This document shows, in pieces, positions 51,021-63,806 of a stretch of 64,000 nucleotides of DNA. Position 1 is the stretch's first letter. Every line of letters starts with the position of its first letter. Location: positions 4,588,001 to 4,652,000 of the forward strand of contig NC_134753.1 in NCBI RefSeq assembly GCF_050436995.1. Direction: 5' to 3'. The position numbers were made by a program, and so were the translations under genes. This DNA is from Anticarsia gemmatalis (lineage: Eukaryota; Arthropoda; Insecta; Lepidoptera; Erebidae). The notes beneath the pieces were generated by a model, which saw only the letters and a program-made list of their open reading frames with translations, made no database searches and was not told the DNA's origin.

Positions 51021-54000
51021 TAAACCACTAAATAAAAGACAACGTTTTACTCTATCTGTAATAGAATCTAATCTGTTATGGGTTGGACAGCGATGTTGAA
51101 GGGAAGCTATGGGGTTGATGACAAGGGTTTGGCTGTGCGGGGCTCGTGACTAGAGCTATTATGCAGATTGATCGGTCTGTCTGTTTGTCGGTCAGAATTG
51201 GGATGGGTACGTAAACTTTGGTGTTTTATCGAAACCTTTTAGACATGAGATGGAAGTAAATAAAGCAAGTAAATAGTAGTGCAGCATTCGTTTCTTTTAG
51301 TTAATACATTAAGTCCATTTGTAAAAATATTATGTCTTATTCCTGCAGGATTTTAAAAAATAGATCGTTAATAGGTGATAGATACAAGTAGGTTAAACAT
51401 TTAATTAGTACGTACCTATTAGTTACAATTTTTTGAAAGTTACGTCTAAATTAGTCTGCGATACTAATTGTAACATTTAAATTGATTCACTGTCCCTGCC
51501 GACCTATGACAGATGGCGATATGTCGACTATTAGGTGAAACTAAGAGTAAAACATTTTAAAAGTAAAGGTAAGTCTAATGATACAAGAACCAGTATTAAT
51601 AATCAAACGTATAACGTATATTTATTCGCACCTGTCCCAATACGGTGATAAATCATGAAAGTAATAAATGCACGTTTGAGGTGACACCGACATTTGCGAA
51701 TGAACATACATTCAACGTGAGTGTCAGAGAGTCAGGTTGCATCGCAGTTTGTGAAAGATATTTTTATCCCATGAGAACGAACTTGACAAGAGAGCATGAT
51801 TCTAGTTTATGTTTCTTTGACCGCTTCTAAATGATTCTACTGTTTTCTTTTAATGCATTTTAAACTGTGCCTTTTTATTGAATTTGGCAAGCAAATGTGC
51901 ATTTTCCAAAAGGGTTCATATCGCATTATAAAGACTTAAGACATTGAGGGGTTTCTTAATTAATTTAAGTGTAAATGAAGTGTGGGTTCATCAAAACCAA
52001 TACTATAATAACAGTGTAAAAATGCACTTAAAGAAAAAGTCATACAGTCCATTCAACGAATAAAAACCCATCTTAACTCGAAACTTAAGTAGAGACACAA
52101 TTTATAAAAGTCACGTCTTTAAGCTAAATCCGTAGAAGACCCTAAGTAGCGAGACGTTGGATTACTTGAGTATTTAACCAACCGTAAAAGTGATTCAATT
52201 CTATTCACTCCCGTAAATCACGGCGGCATACATTAGCCCAATCCGTGGCTCATACACGCACTGCAAATGTATTCAAGGAAATAAAGCCAGTAATAATTCT
52301 GGAAACAGTCACGCAAAACGAATGCTACGGCAAACAGGAAAGCAAACGTTTATCTAGATAACGTGAAAATAACACGGTTTTCTTGTTCTACATGTTGGAC
52401 AAAATATTATCATTTGCGAATTTTTTTTTCACTTCTAGGGTTAAAAGTTTTAATAAGCGTCGAATTTCCAGGGACCAAGACCTCACAATGGGGATGAAAT
52501 TGAGGTTTATTCACAGAAAATGGAACCGGTAAAAGGATTTTTAAGTCTTGCAACTGGCACTGTTATTTAACAGTTTGATAAGGCTGAAAATCTTCGCTAA
52601 ATATAAGTTAATCGAGTCTCGGGCTAGTTAAAAATAAAATAATATTGGACTAGAATCAAAACCTCAAAATACCTGGAACATAAAATTATGAAAAGTAAAA
52701 GTTCAAAAAACTAAATTCATCGTCATGTAACTACGTTTAACGTAATTTTCCTTAAGATTCAAGTCATGTCCGGGTTCATGGCAAATTGTTTTCAGGGGTC
52801 AGCGCTGTTGATCTCGCCTAATAGTACGTGTGGGTGTACCAATAAAAAAGTGGTTGATCATGTTTCAGAATTGCGTGATGATGTAGGCGCCTCGGTTCGG
52901 AATCTCTTGAGTGGGCGGGGAAGTGATAATCTCTACTCCCACGTGCCTCTGCGGCTTCAATACAGATCCAATAACCGGTAGTTCGAACATATTGAAAGCT
53001 TACAAAACATGTTTTGTGGAAAATACGATTTTAGAAAGATTTTCCTGATAACGCTTCAGAAATTATTTGTGTGATTTTTTGGATATCCGGCCCGACTCAT
53101 TGAAAGCTATTTCGGATTTAACAAATGTGTACTTATAGGTTATTACTAGTAACATACAAACATAAACTGTTACAACAAAATTGTCAATAACAAGTATTTT
53201 TTTTAACGAAGCGCCCTACAAAAAATGACAACAACGACCTTTTTTTACAAAGAGCCGCTTTGAAAATACACGCGCAAAATATCGAAATTTTACCTACATT
53301 TATCTTTTGAAAAAAAAAACTGCTGCAACAACGCTGAACTTCAGCGAAAAGCAAACTTGTATAATAAAATATTGTTTAACAACTTTACAGTGAACACCTG
53401 TATTTTTAAGCTTCCAATTTGCATGTTATTATAGACAGGCTTTTACTCGCGGCTTTACGTCCATAAACACTAAGTTTTAGACACTTTAATTGATTAATTT
53501 GCGAAGCTGTCCGGGTCCATTGTCTTACGTAGTAATTGGGATCTTTCTGAAAAAATCCAATCAATTTCCCGTCGTCCTTCAGGATTCAAGTTACTATCCT
53601 CTGACGCTGATTGATAGGTGAATACTATTAAGTTTAGCATTGGATCTCAATGTATTAATTATGACATAAAATAAAACCTCCTTATTTTACTCTGTTATCT
53701 TCATCTTTAACACTACTTTGAGTAACTTATGAATACTTAACTGCACGGTAAATAAAAATTATTAGCTTGCATTTTTATGACCTTATAAAATTTTAATTAA
53801 ACGCACTATTAAATGAGTCTTTTATTACAGAAAAACATCGGCGCATAGAAGATAAATTCCTCTTTTATTAGTTAAAATACTTTTAGAATTCCCGTACAAA
53901 TAGTTGTAGTTACAAAATATGCAACGTGGATCCTAAACCGGCAACGTGGCAAACTTCCATGCGAGTCCCAAACTATTCAAACATGGGCATTCATTAGACT

Positions 54001-54877
54001 CAAACCTTCATACAGGAAAGTAAGAACAACACAGTTTAGTATGTGTCACGTACATTTCAAACCATTTGCTTATTATTAAGCGGAGTACTTTGCCCTCAGG
54101 ACGTGCCTCTCGCTTCGTTTGAAAATTGGGTCGGCCTCCTCTCCCATAAAGTAGATGTAGGTACCATTATGAAAGAGCTTACGAACAAATCGATGACGCT
54201 TTTTCGTCACCGACTGCGTTTAAAGGTATGCTAATTTTCAATTGGTTTATAATGGAGAGATTAGTCGTGTTTATGTAACCTCGGGCTTTCTTTGAGCCAT
54301 TTTCTGGTACTTATTTCAGCCTGTTGATCAGTTTATTAAAGATACCTTCTTCAATATTTTTTTTTGATCTAAATATAGCCTCGAACAAAGATTCTTCATC
54401 TCCTTCTACAGTTGTAAATTATGCAACATCTTTTTTAGCCTCAAATAGAAATCTATTCTATCTATTAAAACGTATGTTTTAGACACGAAAGACCTTCACA
54501 ATAATGTGTGCTTATAATCTGTGACAAACTGTACCTAAAGCTGTGATCACTTAATTGGAGAGAGTTTGTCACAGTTGTTAGGTTTAAATCCTAAACACAC
54601 ATCACAGGCACCTACTTTTACAGGGACTTTTTGCTGGATATGTTTAGTGTTTTAACAGAGGACTGTAAAAGCGGGCTTTTCCCTAAAAAGGGAGCTAGGT
54701 TTTTATACTAACAACTAGAGTTTCCACATTTAAACAACAGTACCCAATCCGTACTGGGATTAGAACTTTAGTAATAGCGCAAAAACGTTTACGTTGTACT
54801 AACAATTATAAACGATGGATTATTTTTTTAAATACATTGTTTCTTCATAGATCACGATATTCTCATTCCCATAGCTT

Positions 54878-54928
54878 TTTTCATTACAATAATAGACTAT
54901 TGTCTATAGTCTATTATTGAAATGAAAA
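54878..54928. repeat. Near-perfect 23-bp stem hairpin
   Basis: TCATTACAATAATAGACTAT (54881-54900) pairs with ATAGTCTATTATTGAAATGA (54906-54925) with a single mismatch, across a loop of only 5 bases (TGTCT). Three further T-A pairs extend the stem outward. It could be a recent palindromic duplication, a foldback remnant or a structured RNA. It is AT-rich. Confidence 0.7.
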
Positions 54929-56066
54929 TCTCTTATATCATATAAAATGCATTATCAAGGTAAGGAACAGACGTGAAATGTTTGCCTAAAACTTTGAGAA
55001 AGATATGAAAATATTTATGACATAGCTATGAACTTGCTTTCTTTTGCTGTAATGTTAGTTCATTAATAAACTTTTGAGAAACCTTAATGGAAAATACATA
55101 ATAACATAAGTTATATCTTTAGATCCAGAACTCGATTCTAAAAATAAAACCACCCTCTTCACACTGAGTGCTTCTGGAGCGATGTGCGATAACGTGATAA
55201 CGCTATACTTAGGTCACAGATGCTACTCCCTCCTTACACCCTATAATAGGGAAAACAGAATATATTTACCACAGATTTGTGTTAATTAAATAAGTAGGAG
55301 TTTTTACTGATGCAAGAAAAATACAGTAACATTTTTAGTTCTAATAATTCCCAAATTTAAAAGTATCTAGCTTGCAAACCATGTGCGTAAAATGTAAATT
55401 CAATCAGTCGTTTTTTTCGTGAAACGGTAACAAACATCCGTACATTCTCACCATCTTTTGCATGTATAATAAAAGTACACCCTCACAAACGTTAACTATA
55501 CATAATAAAAATATGACAGTAGAATGCCAAAATATACACATACATAATATCTACCCTACATTTTTTAAATATGACTTTGAATAATATAGTTATTTTTGTT
55601 TATCTCTGTAGATACTTACGACAAAGCAGAGGAACATTATAAAATCAAGATTTCCGAGAACGAACGTAAAGCAACTGAAGCGTTAACTACTTAATTTATA
55701 ATGAATGAGTTTAATTAACCACTTAAAAATATAACAACTAAGTTGAAGTATCACAGAGCGATCTTCGTTTCAACTTAATATTTTTTTCTTAGAAACGCTG
55801 GCTCACCTCGAACGAAGAAAACCTCCAGACACAAAAGTAAATGTATTTCAATAAAAAGGAAGTACAATAAAAAACGTGTAACAAAGCCTCAGTCGTTGAA
55901 AATATTATCTCAAAGTATAAAAGTATAATTTATTCACGAACCCTTTCAGAAAGTTTTGCATATTTTATAAGAAATGAGGCAAGTCTTAAGTGTGCAACGA
56001 TTTCTTTATACCAAATTTATCTAGGCTTAAGGAGCCACAGGTGGACCTGACTTTATAGAAATTTAT

Positions 56067-56104
56067 ACTTTATGCGAAAATGGCTTTACCCACTTTATGC
56101 GAAA
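56067..56104 (+). repeat. Two-copy direct repeat, 25-bp period
   Basis: ACTTTATGCGAAA occurs at 56067-56079 and 56092-56104, each followed by a similar GGCT/CTGG sequence. This is a minor local duplication. Confidence 0.6.
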
Positions 56105-59100
56105 GCTGGCCGTCACGCTCAAGTTGTGAAAAGATATATTTTCTATTTAACTTACAAATTCACTGTTAAGTAGGCCGTGCTGTAACGAGCAATTTTTGCA
56201 AAAGTTATGGACATTTAATTTTATTTATCTTTTTTACTGATTGGACTTGATGTATTCAAGATTAGAAAATCTTTAAGGATTATTAACTTTGTTTCAGTAT
56301 TTTTCTTATCTTAACTTCAGTATTTTTACTACTGACCTTATTGTAAAATAAAATAAATTTAAAGCAGCTGTGTTTGTCTGAATTGTAAAGTACAATAATA
56401 CATTCTGAATTGGGATATATCTAATAGCAAAGTTTTATCAAACATTTAAAAAAAATGGTTTGTTTTCAAAAGCATATTACTTGCCTACTTACTCATGATA
56501 CTAATGTTACATTTGGCTCACGTTGTCTACGAACACCCCTCTAGCTAGTACTGGTAATTTTATAAAATAAGCCTAAAACATAATTAGTTTACCAATATTC
56601 TCGCGACGCTAATTGACAGGTTGGAACTATAAATTACTTAGGTATTACGCAACTCGTATAAACTTACATACGCACTAACGAACGGGTAAGATTAATTGAC
56701 ATAGGTGTTACAGCTCATTAAGTCAACGCGAACATTATAGGGTTAATTACTTTTTGAGTAATATTGACAATTATGATTGATGGGTGAACTTGTTTTTTCA
56801 TTCAATTAATATTATAATCGAGACATCTCTCAATTTGTTAAAATAATTCATGATTTATTATTACTAGTAACGACAAAAATAATAAGTCAATTCTTTTTCC
56901 TTTCTTCGCCGCTTTTTCTTTCTTGCCTGAATTTCTTCTGACAAAGAAGTTGAAATTCCATGTTTCCTTTACACTATCCACAGTACTGATGTCGTTGGAA
57001 ATGTAAATTAATCTAATTCGGTTCAGTAATTTTAAGTGCTTTGTCAAACAATAGATGGACTTACGTTTCTTGGTATGGGTACAATTCTTCAAATCTACAT
57101 TAAGGAAGAGGAAATGGAGATTCCAAAGCAGCTGAAAAAATAATCAACAATGATAATTACATTAACGAAAAGATAGAACTTGATTAGAAAAGAACACGTT
57201 CCGCCAAAGTTACGATTTCTCAGTATTAGAAACGTATTAACTATTAACGCTAGCGAATCACGTGTCTGCTGTCGAAAATTTCTCAGTATCCTGAAGATAC
57301 AAAGAAAATAAGTAAAAAAGTCAGCAAAACCGTGGGAAATGTTTGTTTTCCTATTATTTCTTTCTATTATTGATGTAAAATGTCAAAGAGGAATCGGTAA
57401 CCATAACGGACCTTTCCAATATTTGTCATCAGATTTAACGAAACATTAGTTCTTAAAAAGTCAAGCGTTAACATGTTAATTACAGGGCCTGTAACCAACT
57501 TAATTTCGGTGTGCATGACTACATTACGGCTCTCAGAAATCAAATAGGAAACCTCGTAACCCGAAGTCGCATACTCTTTAGCGACTACAGAATCGCTCAA
57601 ATATGTTTTTCTGTTTTGTGCCACAAAAAGCAGGAAAAAAGCACCGATGTCACAGCCTTTGATATCCGAACCGCGTTCGAATTAAATGTGGTTCTCTTAA
57701 TCAACGTCCCCATAAATTCACACAAATATTTTCATTTAAATTTTGAGACGCTTTATTGCCAGCCAGGTGGAGAAAGTATGCGCGTTTAATGAAAAGCATT
57801 CCTTAGAGTACGTGTCGTGAGTTCTACTGACACGTCCGAAGTATTGTGGATCAGTTTTGCATGTGAATATTACGTCATGTGTTACCTGAGATAGGACAGG
57901 CTTTCCTCTTCTGGGTGATGAAGAACAGTCTCGTACCTCATTATTTGCTTGGACCTGAAATTGAGAAAGCAGGAGTAGAGGGTTTAAATAACTACGTGGA
58001 CTAGTAAGTACGTGGACTAATTTCTTCTGAATAACTAACAAAAATATAATAAATTTATAATTACTTAGAAAGTAATAAAGTACTACTAAATTAAATGAAA
58101 AAACCTAGTTCAGTAAACAATCTTAGTTTTATGTAGCAGCATAAAATTCGTTTACATTCCTCACAAAATTATCTTTCGCAAAGAGCACAAACAAAACAAA
58201 CTTTATACCTTATCCCGATGTAAAATCAACAGAGACGTACAACAAATATTATTTTAATAACAGTTTAACTTGTTATGACGAGATCCACTCGAAAAAAAGT
58301 GGCCGTGAAGAAAACACAAACGAATTTTCATAAAAATGTCCTCGAACAGAAAAAAAAATCCTATTGTGAGAGTAATAAACGTAAAAGTATGAGTCCAAAA
58401 TGTCGCTTTCTTCGTATGTTTCAAGACAACAGGTAAACAGGACTTCTTTGCAAGTTTTGAGAATAGCAAGGAATGCTTTTAGTGTGATTATGTCGTTGTC
58501 GTTGAATCTTTTGCTTTTTGCACGACGGGAGCATTATTAGAAGTCATTCGTGGAGGCCGGGGAGAAATTGCACAGTAATGAGTACATAACTACGGTGTAA
58601 CGTGTAGCCTGTATCTATTCGCGTAATGAGGCCATTGTTCGGAATGCGAAAGGATCATAGCTGACGTTTCTATACTAATTAAGTTTTATTAAAGCTCGCT
58701 TTTGCAGTCTATTTTAAGTAACGTACAGATTTAAATAAAAGTCTATGCTGAAACCATTTAGATACCATTGAGTCTAGTTGAAACCTTTTTTGCCTAATAA
58801 TGTGTGGGACTATTGCGTATCATGCACGGTTTTATAAAGTCATGCGAAATAATTGTTCAAGCCACTAGCTAAATAAATGAGATGTATAAAAATAATGAAA
58901 AGTATGACATGATTTCAACACAACACAGGCAATTTTAACACTGGCAGCCGGCAATTAGGCTACGCATTTGCATAAAAAGCTCCGTAAAATGTTTTGCTGC
59001 CGCAAAATAGGTTATGAAATTAATTTAACAGAGCACAAACGTCCTAAATTACAATGTGTGTATTAAAATGTATTAAACACTTTGAAATAACAAGGAAATA

Positions 59101-59448
59101 TTACGGTATTCTCACTAACAAATCACAATTTCCTTACAATAAATTGTCGGCAACGATGTCGAGCGACTGGTTGCTCTAATACAAACGCAAGGCGCTCGTT
59201 GCCAACATAATAAAGGTGGCTTACATTAGAATGTTACAGCAGATGGTATTACGTTATCCGTTTCCGTTTACACGACTGTTATTAATTATGTATTACACTT
59301 ACTTTTAATTAATATGCTACAGTAACCTATATTTTATTTTTGGTATTTCAGTAATAAGAAAAATTTCATTATGTATGTAATTTCGAGTTAAATCACAAAA
59401 TTCTGGATTTCCCGTTGGTGATGATCAAATTTGCTGTTTTAAGACTTT

Positions 59449-59515
59449 ATCCCACCAGTGTCTGGGAGGAGACCCTGTCCCAGCAGTGGGACAGTCACGG
59501 GTTAAATAAAAATCA
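59449..59515 (-). repeat. Dispersed repeat fragment (CCCACTGCTGGGC family), copy 2
   Basis: Read on the minus strand: GACTGTCCCACTGCTGGGAC then AGGGTCTCCTCCCAGACACT. The core matches 27567-27600 in the opposite orientation. Confidence 0.65.
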
Positions 59516-60763
59516 TAACACACGGATAAACTATTATTCAAATCTTCATCAACTGACGACAAATCTCAAAACATTACTATGTACAATTTAAGTTAATCTA
59601 ATAAATTCTAAGATTTATCGAGATAAAAGTTAACATAGGCATAATTTTTAATGAGACGGTAGACAATGTACAGCATATATTATGGGGAACTTTTGTTTGA
59701 TATCGTAGATTTAAATACGTAGGTAAGATACCATTTGCAAACATTTATTTATGTTTATTTATAACATAAATAACTGTAGATTTCGCGATACCTATCTACC
59801 TGAGTTTCGAAGTTCTATGGACCTAAACAATTTCCTTTGGCGGCACTAATAACTACAATCATTGAGTTAAATTTATATGGTTGTCAGTATTACAAGGTTT
59901 CCTTTTGAGATAGGCTTAGATCACTAACGATTGCAAAGTTGTAAACAAAATTCTAATATATCTTAAAACAATAGGTATAAGTTAAAATTTGTAAAAGTTT
60001 CGCGTCTTCTGAGAAATGATCGAAAAGAGAGGAATGAAAGCATTTCAGGCATATGTCATTGATTTTCTTTATGTGTAATCTAAGTTCCTTATCCTAAAAT
60101 ATTGTCTTAAAATAATAATCTGAGATAAGACAGGTTTATATTTGGTGAAAAAAAAAAAATTTTGATAGAAAATGTCAACAAACCGCGATCTTCTCAATTA
60201 GATACTGGATTTTCGTTAAACATTAAAATCAATATATATTAGGTACGTTATAATTATTTCCTACCGAGGTTACATTCTAAGCAAGCTAAATTAATTTAGA
60301 ATTAATTCAGATATTAAGACTATAATGTATTTTGGCAGACTTATTAGTCCAACTGCGCTATATTTCGCATTAGCTGTATGAAATATGATAACTTTGAAAA
60401 TTATGGTTTGTACGTAAAATGTTAAGGGTTTAATCACGCCGCTAACTCTCACTTTGTCTTTGGAATATTTCAAGAATTTGCTTCACATTGATTTCCATAG
60501 GTATACTTACTGAATAATATTCCAAAAACCGGTATACCCAGCTCAGTAATGAAATTCGAAATAGCCATTTTCTTTTTAGTAATATGTAGACTGCATTTTT
60601 TTTTAAACTATTGACGAATTCAGTGCGAAAATTGTTATAAGCTATTTTTTTTACTCGATTTACAGTAATACTAACAAGAAAATAAATAGTACTTAATACA
60701 TAATCTGCTGTCAAACAACAATGGACCAAAAAATATAAAAGTTACGTCAAATGGAATATATTG
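59516..60763. other. Noncoding stretch
   Basis: AT-rich, with no supported feature. Two overlapping minus frames at 60291-60729 have no recognisable domains and are probably chance. Confidence 0.5.
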
Positions 60764-60869
60764 CATCGGTCGTGGGTTCGATTCTCACACGGAATCCGTT
60801 GTTTGTATGTTTAAGTCTCCGCGACACAAAAGCAATTCATAGCGCGGGAGCTGTCTTTTAAAAAAAAAA
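60764..60869 (+). mobile_element. SINE fragment with pol III B box and A-rich tail
   Basis: CGGTCGTGGGTTCGATTCTC contains a B box (GGTTCGATTCT, 60776-60786). The body is GTTTGTATGTTTAAGTCTCC, and an A run follows at about 60860-60869. The A-box half is missing, so this is a 5'-truncated copy of a tRNA-derived SINE. Further A-rich low-complexity sequence follows to about 60911. Confidence 0.6.
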
Positions 60870-60989
60870 GACAACTCAAGTCTATCAAATATAAAAATAA
60901 AAAAATAAAAATCTAGACTAGTGTAGACCCTGTAGTCTGGTGAAGTTAGTGTAAAATCGAGACATTATGCGTAGAGTCTTACAATCTAT

Positions 60990-61130
60990 GCAAGCACGGC
61001 GTTGTATGGCGAGGTCTCGAAGTATGGCGCCAAAGATACGGATCTAACATGGCGGATAGTGACCGCCGACCGCCGACCCCTGCTCCGCTCGTACTATGTG
61101 ACGTCATTGTCCAATAGGCATGGGATTTAA
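60990..61130 (+). promoter_or_regulatory. Promoter-like GC-rich patch with CRE and CCAAT motifs
   Basis: The patch contains AACATGGCGGATAGTGACC (a YY1/Pho-like GCCAT core on the minus strand), GTGACGTCATTGTCCAATAG (a CRE-like TGACGTCA 11 bp from a CCAAT box), and CpG-rich CCGCCGACCGCCGACCCC. AT-rich sequence with TATAAAA (near 61185) follows downstream. A 22-codon ATG frame starts at 61049 but is probably meaningless. No transcript structure can be shown, so this is only a candidate. Confidence 0.35.
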
Positions 61131-62314
61131 ATATCGATAGAATTTGCATTTAATGTAAACATTTTTTCATTTAAATTAAGAGTGGTATAAAAAAAGGTTC
61201 GTATCTTCGAAATTATATATGTTTTGGTATTTTTTTAGAGTGAATTCGTGAAGAGTTTGCGGAGATTGTAGGTTTAAACGAACTATTAGTTACTTGACGG
61301 TGGTGAGTTGCAAAAAAAAACAAGCAATAAATGGGAACTGCGTAGATTCCAAAAGATTTATCAATAAACCTTCAATAAAACACAAAATTTTCCAATAATT
61401 TACATTAAACATTAAGTGTTCAAAGACTTTCCGGGTCTATTAAAATGTGTTTCTTGTATTTAAGTTAATTACAAAAGATCTTGTATAAATTATACAGGCA
61501 CCTCTGAATGTGCTTAATATTAAGTACAGGTACTATGTAGTATAGGAAATATATCTGGATTTCACGAAGAGTACAAAAGGTGTATTACAATATCGATATT
61601 CAAGCTATCGAGCAGCGGCCATCACTGAATCAACGTGACTTATGTCCGAGACGTCGGTCTATGTAGGATGGACGAAATATAGAATTTGTAATTTAAACTA
61701 ATCACGCAATAACTGCTACCAAGTTACTAAATGTAGTTGTTTATTTATTTAACAACATTTGCGATGTGTTTGCACTTAGTTAATTTTGTAATGTTATTTA
61801 AATATTGTGTCTTCGTAACACATTTGGCATTCAGGCATTTATTTGTAATTAAACAAACCGTTTGAATACTTTATGTAACATTATTATGTCTACGAATCAG
61901 GTACTTTTATGTATATTTGACTGAGGAGGTTAGTTATTTGTTTTTCAAACAGAAGCAAGGGGGATTTAAGGACGTTTTCATAAGCAAAACAGTTACAGTC
62001 GTGAAGACCTTTTCCACTTCTGAAAGTTCTTAACACCTATCTCTAAAGCATGAAAAGACTGCAGGTAAGCTAGCGTACTAAGAATTACTCATTTGAAAAT
62101 TCACAATAAATATTTCAATTAAAAATTTGAATTCAATAAAAAATAAGTAACAAAATCAAAGTAAATCCTAACAGAAAAATAAATATACTCAACATGTTTT
62201 CAAATCTTTAATAACACTACCAATTATATAAAATAGACTGAAGCAGCGATATTAAACATGCAACGCGAGAGTTTAAAAGTTATGAACACTACCAGTAAGT
62301 ACCTTCTTGTGCTA

Positions 62315-62347
62315 AAATGCCATTCTGGGAGGAGCAGAATGGTATTT
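62315..62347. repeat. Short 13-bp stem hairpin
   Basis: AAATGCCATTCTG (62315-62327) pairs with CAGAATGGTATTT (62335-62347) with one G-U, leaving a 7-base loop (GGAGGAG). It is too short for a typical microRNA precursor and its function is unknown. Confidence 0.55.
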
Positions 62348-62794
62348 ATGTAAAATAGTTTGGAAGGTGCATTCAGGCTTGTAACCTTTCGACTACCAGT
62401 TCTTGGTCACTGGAGTATGAATACCAGTTGCCATTTTCAATCAACTAATCAATAATTGTAAATTACTGGTCTGGACACTACGCTCTAAAAGGTAAATAAG
62501 TACAACGAATTTATACAACGACATTATACAACTAAATATATTCCACTGGGTGTTTGTTCTTTTGGCCTTAAAGGTGGGAGTGCCGAAAGACTTTCCTGTA
62601 GATTTGCTTTATCCATTTCTATTGCCTATTTCGAACTCCCTTGTTCAGTGAAAGAGACTTTTTATTAAGAGGATTATAAAGTTATACATAGTTTTTTTAT
62701 TATTTAAAATTGGAAATATTACAAGAGATAATACAAAATTTTACACTGAAAACAGAAACCTAAGATTATGATGATTTTCCTTCAAGATTTTCAT

Positions 62795-62890
62795 CATTAC
62801 TATTACCCTTTTCAACTATGTTGGAGTCGGCTTACAGTCTCACCAGCTGGACACCAGTTTTTAAATGGAGCGACTGCCTATCGGACAAAG
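62795..62890 (+). repeat. Dispersed lepidopteran repeat fragment (TTGGRGTCGGCTT family)
   Basis: ACTATGTTGGAGTCGGCTTA, CAGTCTCACC and GGAGCGACTGCCTATC correspond to a dispersed repeat I recognise from moth genomes. The copy is decayed and its ends are unclear. Confidence 0.55.
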
Positions 62891-63151
62891 TTTAAAGATT
62901 AGTGTTCTGCTCCAAGAGTTTATGCAGCAGTAAATATTTATTAATTGGTATAAAGAATAACTTGATGAAAATATATTCTGTAAGTGTATTTGTAGGACTA
63001 CGTATGTTGGTCAGTCACCAGATTTAGTAACATGTGGGCGTATAGTAATTAAACTTAAGCTCAGTCATCCCTTTTGCATTCCCCTTATGGGATTTCAAGC
63101 GTGGGGGGTGTCTATTTATACCTTTGATGTTGATATACAACACCGAATGTA

Positions 63152-63364
63152 CAGTCAGCGTCAAAAATATGTACACACTGACCAATTTTTTATCGTAATT
63201 TATTGTTTTAAGATATCAATTTAATTATTGTTATTGGTCTACAAACTACACGCAGTGGTTGTAAAGTTACTTTGAAGTTATTATAATGTCTTAATGTTAA
63301 TATTTTCATTGCATAGAATAATTTTTAAAATGTAACACTGTTCACATATTTTTGACACTAACTG
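63152..63364. mobile_element. Tc1/mariner-type MITE flanked by TA
   Basis: The left end CAGTCAGCGTCAAAAATATG (63152 on) and the complement of the right end, CAGTTAGTGTCAAAAATATG (from 63364), form terminal inverted repeats of about 30 bp. A TA dinucleotide lies on each side (63150-63151 and 63365-63366), the standard Tc1/mariner target duplication. It is 213 bp long with no coding capacity. The inverted similarity continues beyond the TA (ACCGAATG versus ACCGAGTG), so the true element could be slightly larger. Confidence 0.75.
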
Positions 63365-63701
63365 TACACTCGGTATGTGCAATTTGATATGAAACTTCAG
63401 GTGGGAGGATCTTGTGTTTAGATCACATCTCATTGTACGTTACTTGACGTTGAAAACTTGAACTCGCCATATTTCACCCACATATTGACAGGTGAAACTA
63501 TTATGTAGCAACAAAAAATATATCAAGCTACAATAGAATTTAGCAATTGAAAAAAGATTTAATACTGATTGTGGAATCGAAACTTTTAGACCAAAAACTA
63601 AATACGTTTTAACTAGCCTTAAGAGTTAAGTGTATCTACAGACATGCTGCTGCTACTCTGTTCGCTATCGAAAGTCAATTTTGATTGTTTATTTATCCAT
63701 A

Positions 63702-63806
63702 TATTTAGAAGTGTATAAGTATGTTTACCAGTTATTTGGTTACCACAGTCCAAGCTCTGCTTAGTTTGAAATCAAATGACCGTGTGTGTTTTCAAGTAAA
63801 ATAAAT
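63702..63806 (+). mobile_element. 5'-truncated SINE copy (same family as 41744-42024)
   Basis: ATTTAGAAGTGTATAAGTAT, CAGTTATTTGGTTACCACAG and CAAATGACCGTGTGTG match the complement of 41789-41875 with about six differences in 86 bases. The tRNA-like head is missing. The 3' tail is short and A-rich (AAATAAAT). Confidence 0.75.

Larger units (their letters stand above)
51021..59448. other. Noncoding stretch
   Basis: No gene or well-bounded element was found. Listed separately are a hairpin (54878-54928) and a short direct repeat (56067-56104). The region 57370-57790 is open on both strands for 85-92 codons, with a GTG start on the plus strand and overlapping minus frames; I do not call it coding. 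Confidence 0.5.
60870..63151. other. Noncoding stretch with a possible promoter and a hairpin
   Basis: Apart from the promoter-like patch, a hairpin at 62315-62347 and a repeat fragment at 62795-62890, I see no gene or element in this stretch. Confidence 0.5.

Noticed and set aside
57367..58041. Several 85-101-codon frames on both strands
   Set aside because: They overlap on opposite strands, the plus frame starts at GTG, and no domain or exon-like splice sites are evident.
60764..60800. tRNA gene suggested by GGTTCGATTCT
   Set aside because: Only a B-box half is present, followed by a SINE body and an A-rich tail.
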